Of a DNA stretch of 64,000 nucleotides, positions 56,264 through 64,000 are shown one piece after another; position 1 is the stretch's first letter; every line of letters starts with the position of its first letter. Location: assembly GCA_964019135.1 (NCBI GenBank), contig OZ025248.1:33907670-33971669 (forward strand), read 5' to 3'. The position numbers and the translations under genes were made by a program. The stretch is from Arenicola marina. Lineage: Eukaryota > Annelida > Polychaeta > Arenicolidae. The notes below the pieces were generated by a model that saw nothing but the letters and a program-made list of their open reading frames with translations, was not told where the DNA came from and made no database searches.

Positions 56264-57393
56264 GGGCCGGTTGCACCGATCGTATCGTGGTCGTATACGG
56301 TACGCCCTCCATACGTCGGTTGCACGACGTGGTCGCAAATCGTACGCGGTCGCAAAAGGGGGCGTAAATATACGACCTCTAGGGGGTAGGCGTACCGTGG
56401 TCGTATATCGGTAAAGCCACCAAGACCATCTCATTTCTTCGTTTAAACACAATATTTACATGAGTAAATATTTTCAAGCTTAACTTGTATCATTTGTGCA
56501 TCGACTAAAGCACATTTAAAGAATTATTTCAAATATGAATATATTGTGAAATAATTTTTCGGGACTATTTATGCAACTTTTATTTCCTTATTTTGTTGTG
56601 CACAATTTAACGATTACTCAATGTTATTGGTTGAACAATGCTTCCTTTGGTATTACTCTACAGCACTGAGACAGCAATATATCACTCGTCCAGGGTGCAG
56701 TTTCATTACAACAGCAGCCACAGTACGAAATTAAAGCAGTATTTTACTAACTTATTGAATATCTATGCCAGTAGTGTCCATGAGTCATCAATAGATAGAT
56801 GTTTTACATAAAAAGGGTTTCCACCAATGGTGCAGTATTGTCATTAAAAGCAAGTTTTAGCGTCAATACCATAAGATATTGTAGTCTTTGGGGATGGTGC
56901 ATATAATGACCAGCTAAAAACAACAGCTTTTGTGTATTAAATTAACAGGATTGTTTAATGACCCCATCTTCATGTAAGCTATGAACTAAAAATTTGAAGT
57001 AAATACGTCTTACTTGCTTAAAATGCCACTGTTACGGGAGCGTGAAAGTGAGTGCTAAAAGGCTCTTTTGCGCGCCCAATCTGGCAACGGTAGTTCTTTG
57101 ACTTGAATAAATGAGTTTTCACCGATGTGGTACCGTCTCCTGTGCGGGAACCGTGCCCCTGCGAACGACACGGAGTCAGTGTGATGACAGACATGACACA
57201 TTCCAACGGAGAAAACCCGAAACTTTCGGCTGGCGGGCGTAAAGCAAGGACGTACGTGCGACCGCCTAAATTTTGGTTGGTGCAACCGACGTTAGCTCAC
57301 GGGCGTAGAGAGGGCGGTGATACGTCCGGCGTTTGTACGTCCGGCGTTTCAGATTTGCGACCACCGTTTGCGACCGCTTGGTGCAACCGGTCC
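56264..57393. mobile_element. 1.13-kb non-autonomous DNA transposon, CTG target duplication
   Basis: The left end GGGCCGGTTGCACC is matched on the opposite strand at the right end by GGACCGGTTGCACC, and CTG lies outside both ends (56261-56263 and 57394-57396). Subterminal regions carry repeated GGTCGTA/GGTCGCAAA motifs in both orientations. The AT-rich centre has no open frame of note. The flanks joined together match the repeat at 19220. The superfamily is not assigned. Confidence 0.75.
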
Positions 57394-57467
57394 CTGGTTG
57401 TTATGACGTAACCAAGATGACGTCATTTTTCTAGCGTTATGATAGAGAAATAAGATTATTATTTATG

Positions 57468-60400
57468 TGGCTCGCTCGCTGACCACCCTGGGCCACCTTA
57501 CCTCTGTCCCCTGGCTCGCTCGCTGACCACCCTGGGCCACCTTACCTCTGTCCCCTGGCTCGCTCGCTGACCACCCTGGGTCACCTTACCTCTGTCCCCT
57601 GGCTCGCTCGCTGACCACCCTGGGTCACCTTACCTCTGTCCCCTGGCTCGCCCACTCGCTGACCGCCCTGGGCCACCTTACCTCTGTTCCCTGGCTCGCC
57701 CACTCGCTGACCGCCCTGGGTCACCTTACCTCTGTGCCCTGGCTCGCTCGCTGACCATCATGGGTCACCTTACCTCTGTCCCCTGGCTCGCTCGCTGACC
57801 ACCCTGGGTCACCTTACCTCTGTCCCCTGGCTCGCTCGCTGACCACCCTAGGCCACCTTAGCTCTGTCCCCTGGCTCGCTCGCTGACCAATCTGGGTCAC
57901 CTTACCTCTGTCCCCTGGCTCGCTCGCTGACCACCCTGGGTCACCTTACCTCTGTCCCCTGGCTCGCTCGCTGACCACCCTGGGTCACCTTACCTCTGTC
58001 CCCTGGCTCGCTCGCTGACCACCCTGGGTCACCTTACCTCTGTCCCCTGGCTCGCCCACTCGCTGACCGCCCTGGGTCACCTTACCTCTGTGCCCTGGCT
58101 CGCTCGCTGACCACCCTGGGTCACCTTACCTCTGTCCCCTGGCTCGCTCGCTGACCACCCTGGGTCACCTTACCTCTGTCCCCTGGCTCGCTCGCTGAGC
58201 ACCCTGGGTCACCTTACCTCTGTCCCCTGGCTCGCCCACTCGCTGACCGCCCTGGGCCACCTTACCTCTGTCCCCTGGCTCGCCCACTCGCTGACCGCCC
58301 TGGGTCACCTTACCTCTGTCCCCTGGCTCGCTCGCTGACCACCCTGGGTCACCTTACCTCTGTCCCCTGGCTCGCTCGCTGACCACCCTGGGTCACCTAA
58401 CCTCTGTCCCCTGGCTCGCTCGCTGACCACCCTAGGCCACCTTAGCTCTGTCCCCTGGCTCGCTCGCTGACCAATCTGGGTCACCTTACCTCTGTCCCCT
58501 GGCTCGCTCGCTGACCACCCTGGGTCACCTTACCTCTGTCCCCTGGCTCGCTCGCTGACCACCCTGGGTCACCTTACCTCTGTCCCCTGGCTCGCTCGCT
58601 GACCACCCTGGGTCACCTTACCTCTGTCCCCTGGCTCGCTCGCTGACCACCCTGGGTCACCTTACCTCTGTCCCCTGGCTCGCTCGCTGACCACCCTGGG
58701 TCACCTTACCTCTGTCCCCTGGCTCGCTCGCTGACCACCCTGGGTCACCTTACCTTTGTCCCCTGGCTCGCTCGCTGACCGCCCTGGGCCACCTTACCTC
58801 TGTCCCCTGGCTTGCCCACTCGCTGACCACCCTGGGTCACCTTACCTCTGTCCCCTAGCTCGCTCGCTGACCACCCTGGGTCACCTTGCCTCTGTCCCCT
58901 GGCTCACTCGCTGACCGCCCTGGACCACCTTACCTCTGTGCCCTGGCTCGCTCGCTGACCACCCTGGGTCACCTTACCTCTGTCCCCTGGCTCGCTCGCT
59001 GACCACCCTGGGTCACCTAACCTCTGTCCCCTGGCTCGCTCGCTGACCACCCTAGGCCACCTTAGCTCTGTCCCCTGGCTCGCTCGCTGACCAATCTGGG
59101 TCACCTTACCTCTGTCCCCTGGCTCGCTCGCTGACCACCCTGGGTCACCTTACCTCTGTCCCCTGGCTCGCTCGCTGACCACCCTGGGTCACCTTACCTC
59201 TGTCCCCTGGCTCGCTCGCTGACCACCCTTGGTCACCTTACCTCTGTCCCCTGTAACCTCGCTGACCACCCTGGGTCACCTTACCTCTGTCCCCTGGCTC
59301 GCTCGCTGACCATCATGGGTCACCTTACCTCTGTCCCCTGGCTCGCTCGCTGACCACCCTGGGTCACCTTACCTCTGGCCCCTGGCTCGCCCGCTCGCTG
59401 ACCACCCTGGGCCACCTTACCTCTGTCCCCTGGCTCGCCCGCTCGCTGACCACTCTGGGTCACCTAACCTCTGTCCCCTGGCTTGCTCGCTGACCACCCT
59501 GGGTCACCTTACCTCTGTCCCCTGGCTCGCTCGCTGACCACCCTGGGCCACCTTACCTCTGTCCCCTGGCTCGCTCGCTGACCACCCTGGGCCACCTTAG
59601 CTCTGTCCCCTGGCTCGCTCGCTGACCACCCTGGGCCACCTTACCTCTGACCTCTGGCTCGCTCGCTGACCACCCTGGGTCACCTTACCTCTGTCTTCTG
59701 GCTCGCTCGCTGACCACCCTGGGTCACCTTACCTCTGTCCCCTGGCTCGCTCGCTGAACACCCTGGGCCACCTTACCTCTGTCCCCTGGCTTGCTCGCTG
59801 ACCACCCTGGGCCACCATACCTCTGTCCCCTGGCTCGCTCGCTGACCACCCTGGGTCACCTTAGCTCTGTCCCCTGGCTCGCTCGCTGACCACCCTGGGT
59901 CACCTTAGCTCTGTCCCCTGGCTCGCTCGCTGACCACCCTGGGCCACCTTATCTCTGTCCCCTGGCTCGCTCGCTGACCACCCTGGGTCACCTTACCTCT
60001 GTCCCCTGGCTCGCTCGCTGACCACCCTGGGTCACCTTACCTCTGTCCCCTGGCTCGCTCGCTGACCGCTCTGGGTCACCTTACCTCTGTCCCCTGGCTC
60101 ACTCGCTGACCACCCTGGGTCACCTTACCTCTGTCCCCTGGCTCGCTCGCTGACCGCCCTGGGCCACCTTACCTCTGTCCCCTGGCTCGCCCACTCGCTG
60201 ACCACCCTGGGTCACCTTACCTCTGTCCCCTGGCTCGCTCGCTGACCACCCTGGGTCAACTTACCTCTGTCCCCTGGCTCGCTCGCTGACCACCCTGGGT
60301 AACCTTACCTCTGTCCCCTGGCTCGCTCGCTGACCGCCCTGGGCCACCTTACCTCTGTCCCCTGGCTCGCCCACTCGCTGACCACCCTGGGTCACCTTAC

Positions 60401-62082
60401 CTCTGTCCCCTGGCTCGCTCGCTGACCACCCTGGGTCACCTTGCCTCTGTCCCCTGGCTCACTCGCTGACCGCCCTGGACCACCTTACCTCTGTCCCCTG
60501 GCTCGCTCGCTGACCACCCTGGGCCACCTTACCTCTGTCCCCTGGCTCGCCCACTCGCTGACCACCCTGGGTCACCTTACCTCTGTCCCCTGGCTCGCTC
60601 GCTGACCACCCTGGGTCAACTTACCTCTGTCCCCTGGCTCGCTCGCTGACCACCCTGGGTCACCTTACCTCTGTCCCCTGGCTCGCTCGCTGACCGCCCT
60701 GGGCCACCTTACCTCTGTCCCCTGGCTCGCCCACTCGCTGACCACCCTGGGTCACCTTACCTCTGTCCCCTGGCTCGCTCGCTGACCACCCTGGGTCACC
60801 TTGCCTCTGTCCCCTGGCTCACTCGCTGACCGCCCTGGACCACCTTACCTCTGTCCCCTGGCTCGCTCGCTGACCACCCTGGGCCACCTTACCTCTGTCC
60901 CCTGGCTCGCCCACTCGCTGACCACCCTGGGTCACCTTACCTCTGTCCCCTGGCTCGCTCGCTGACCACCCTGGGTCACCTTACCTCTGTCCCCTGGCTC
61001 GCTCGCTGACCACCCTGGGTCACCTTACCTCTGTCCCCTGGCTCGCTCGCTGACCACCCTGGGTCACCTTACCTCTGTCCCCTGGCTCGCTCGCTGACCA
61101 CCCTGGGTCACCTTACCTCTGTCCCCTGGCTCGCTCGCTGACCGCCCTGGGCCACCTTACCTCTGTCCCCTGGCTGGCCCACTCGCTGACCACCCTGGGT
61201 CACCTTACCTCTGTCCCCTGGCTCGCTCGCTGACCACCCTGGGTCACCTTACCTCTGTCCCCTGGCTCGCTCGCTGACCGCCCTGGGCCACCTTACCTCT
61301 GTCCCCTGGCTGGCCCACTCGCTGACCACCCTGGGTCACCTTACCTCTGTCCCCTGGCTCGCTCGCTGACCACCCTGGGTCACCTTACCTCTGTCCCCTG
61401 GCTCGCTCGCTGACCGCCCTGGGCCACCTTACCTCTGTCCCCTGGCTCACCCACTCGCTGACCGCCCTGGGCCACCTACCTCTGTCCCCTGGCTCGCTCG
61501 CTGACCGCCCTGGGCCACCTTACCTCTGTCCCCTGGCTCGCCCACTCGCTGACCGCCCTGAGCCACCTTACCTCTGTCCCCTGGCTCGCTCGCTGACCAC
61601 CCTGGGTCACCTTACCTCTGTCCCCTGGCTCGCTCGCTGACCGCCCTGGGCCACATTACCTCTGTCCCCTGGCTCGCCCACTCGCTGACCACCCTGGGTC
61701 ACCTTGCCTCTGTCCCCTGGCTCACTCGCTGGCCGCCCTGGGCCACCTTACCTCTGTCCCCTGGCTCGCTCGCTGACCGCCCTGGGCCACCTTACCTCTG
61801 TCCCCTGGCTCGCCCACTCGCTGACCACCCTGGGTCACCTTACCTCTGTCCCCTGGCTCGCTCGCTGACCACCCTGGGCCACCTTACCTCTGTCCCCTGG
61901 CTCGCTCGCTGACCACCCTGGGTCACTTTACCTCTGTCCCCTGGCTCGCTCGCTGACCACCCTGGGTCACCTTACCTCTGTCCCCTGGCTCGCTCGCTGA
62001 CCACCCTGGGTCACCTTACCTCTGTCCCCTGGCTCGCCCACTCGCTGACCACCCTGGGCCACCTTACCTCTGTCCCCTGTAA
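57468..62082 (+). repeat. 44-bp satellite, array B (about 100 copies), with higher-order structure
   Basis: The same monomer as array A fills 4.6 kb. Variant monomers recur in fixed order. For example, the block with CACCTTGCCTCTG and CCCTGGACCACC at about 60440 is repeated exactly 360 bp later, which equals eight monomers, two of them with the 4-bp insertion. A CCCTAGGCCACCTTAGCTCT variant recurs at about 57845, 58428 and 59048. Confidence 0.97.
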
Positions 62083-62495
62083 CGCCCCCCGGACTCGGCC
62101 ACCGTTCATCTGAAAGGCGCTCCTACGTGAGTGACCGTATGTGGTCGGCGTCACTATCATATCTGTCCGGTCGACCATCCATTAGGAAGCCAGGGCCACT
62201 GCGACGTCCGCCCTTCCTTCGGGGGATGTGGGTTGGGGAGGAGGAGGGGTGTGTGTGTGGGGGGGGGGGCGGTGTGGATGGGCAGAGGTCGGGTGTGGCA
62301 GCGACGAGTTAGAGGTGGGGACGGGGATAGAGAAAGGGGTGGGTGCGGCTGGGGGCGGGAACGGGGTGGGGTGGTCACAGCCGGCCTCGTGTACAGCAGG
62401 ACTACATCTCCTTTGTCAGGGGAGAGAGGCAAAGGACACGAACGAATCGGTTACTCATACATCATGAAGGCACATTAGCGATCATTGTAGACTTA
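62083..62495. other. No gene recognised
   Basis: G-rich 62225-62370. No exon supported. Confidence 0.4.
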
Positions 62496-62499
62496 ATTG

Positions 62500-62770
62500 G
62501 ACTCATTAGAGGTCATTGTATCAGGGATTATTGTATGAGGGATCATTGTATGAGGGATCAGTTTATCAGGGATCATTGTATGAGGGATCATTGTATGAAG
62601 GATCATTGTATGAGGGATCATTGTATGAGGGATCAGTATATGGGGGATCATTGCATGAGGGATTATTGTATGAGGGATCATTGTAGAGGGATCGGTGTAT
62701 GAGTGATCAGTTTATGAGGGATCAGTGCCTGAGGGATCAGTCTATCAGGGATCATTGCATGACTATAGAT
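62500..62770 (+). repeat. 15-bp minisatellite (GGGATCATTGTATGA)
   Basis: About 17 copies of GGGATCATTGTATGA with CAGT, TTAT and TCA variants. Confidence 0.95.
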
Positions 62771-62885
62771 CATTACAAACTCATAAGGACTAACTATGGA
62801 TCATTATTGGGATCACGCGAGATCCAATTTCAGGAGCATCTTCTCTTCGGAAGCATCGGGAATCCAGAAATCGGGCTCCTTAGAT

Positions 62886-64000
62886 CGATAACAGCGCCTG
62901 GAGATCGATACCTTCCCCTGGGCATAGTAACAGCGCCTGGAGATCGATACCCGTCCCTGGGCATAGTAACAGCGCCTGGAGATCGATACCCTCCCCTGGG
63001 CATAGTAACAGCGCCTGGAGATCGATACCCTCCCCTGGGCATAGTAACAGCGCCTGGAGATCGATACCATCCCCTGGGCATAGTAACAGCGCCTGGAGAT
63101 CGATACCCTCCCCTGGGCATAGTAACAGCGCCTGGAGATCGATACCCTCCCCTGGGCATAGTAACAGCGCCTGGAGATCGATACCATCCCCTGGGCATAG
63201 TAACAGCGCCTGGAGATCGATACCATCCCCTGGGCATAGTAACAGCGCCTGGAGATCGATACCCTCCCCTGGGCATAGTAACAGCGCCTGGAGATCGATA
63301 CCCTCCCCTGGGCATAGTAACAGCGCCTGGAGATCGATACCCTCCCCTGGGCATAGTAACAGCGCCTGGAGATCGATACCCTCCCCTGGGCATAGTAACA
63401 GCGCCTGGAGATCGATACCCTACCCTGGGCATAGTAACAGCGCCTTGAGATCGATACCCTCCCTTGGGCATAGTACCAGCGCCTGGAGATCGATACCCTC
63501 CCCTGGGCATAGTAACAGCGCCTGGAGATCGATACCCTCCCCTGGGCATAGTAACAACGCCTGGAGATCGATACCCTCCCCTGGGCATAGTAACAGCGCC
63601 TTGAGATCGATACCCTCCCCTGGGCATAGTAACAGCGCCTGGAGATCGATACCCTCCCCTGGGCATAGTAACAGCGCCTGGAGATCGATACCATCCCCTG
63701 GGGATAGTAACAGCGCCTGGAGATCGATACCATCCCCTGGGCATAGTAACAGCGCCTGGAGATCGATACCCTCCCCTGGGCATAGTAACAGCGCCTGGAG
63801 ATCGATACCCTCCCCTGGGCATAGTAACAGCGCCTTGAGATCGATACCCTCCCCTGGGCATAGTAACAGCGCCTGGAGATCGATACCCTCCCCTGGGCAC
63901 AGTAACAGCGCCTGGAGATCGATACCCTCCCCTGGGCATAGTAACAGCGCCTGGAGATCGATACCATCCCCTGGGCATAGTAACAGCGCCTGGAGATCGA
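62886..64000 (+). repeat. 39-bp minisatellite running off the window
   Basis: CAGCGCCTGGAGATCGATAC followed by CCTCCCCTGGGCATAGTAA repeats every 39 bp, about 28 copies, and continues past 64000. The multiple-of-three length keeps one plus and two minus frames open for 249-384 codons. These are not supported as genes. Confidence 0.97.

Noticed and set aside
55158-62082. CRISPR-like array
   Set aside because: Head-to-tail monomers without unique spacers in a eukaryotic setting. It is a satellite.
62699-63978. Frames of 249-384 codons in the 39-bp array
   Set aside because: Unit length is a multiple of three, so open frames are automatic. Perfect repetition with no start or splice signal.

Overview
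This is eukaryotic, animal-type DNA. It has long introns, canonical GT/AG splice sites, CRE-rich promoters, tRNA-derived SINEs, small inverted-repeat DNA transposons and very many minisatellites. Poly-G/poly-C tracts, dense tandem arrays and a death-fold gene suggest a marine invertebrate. A lancelet (Branchiostoma-like) is my best guess, on style only; nothing here proves the species.

I can support two host protein genes. (1) A plus-strand gene ends in a large coding exon (34507-37214) for a protein with a proline-rich basic segment, a CARD-like domain and about ten ribonuclease-inhibitor-type leucine-rich repeats, with no NACHT domain between them. Three upstream mini-exons (7345-7393, 10845-10914, 32569-32611) each start with a well-placed ATG and end at a GT donor in phase 1, the phase the acceptor at 34506/34507 needs. 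Two begin Met-Gly and fit the N-myristoylation pattern; one of these also carries cysteines suited to palmitoylation. The third does not begin Met-Gly. The gene would span about 30 kb with alternative promoters. (2) A minus-strand gene (48674 down to 46945, two coding exons) encodes a type II Golgi glycosyltransferase with a DXD motif (GT32 / Gly_transf_sug type) and a Ser-Gly repeat in its stem.

Layout: 1-5.6 kb, small repeats, a MITE and a 72/77-bp minisatellite broken by a 502-bp TRIM-like LTR element. 5.6-34.5 kb, promoter and first exons of the CARD-LRR gene, with introns full of minisatellites, SINE pieces, a fold-back element, a MITE holding telomere-like repeats, and a CTG tract. 34.5-37.2 kb, the main exon. 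37.2-46.9 kb, C-rich and other arrays, two DNA-transposon-like insertions and AT-rich DNA. 46.9-48.7 kb, the glycosyltransferase. 48.7-54.4 kb, oppositely oriented C-rich and G-rich arrays around a complex array related to the 25-kb MITE. 55.2-62.1 kb, a 44-bp satellite with higher-order structure, split by a 1.6-kb segment holding a 1.1-kb inverted-repeat element. 62.5-64 kb, 15-bp and 39-bp arrays, the latter leaving the window.

Most long open frames outside the two genes are tandem arrays whose unit length is a multiple of three, or shadows of the CARD-LRR exon. Exon structures are inferred by eye from splice signals and phase, without transcript data.
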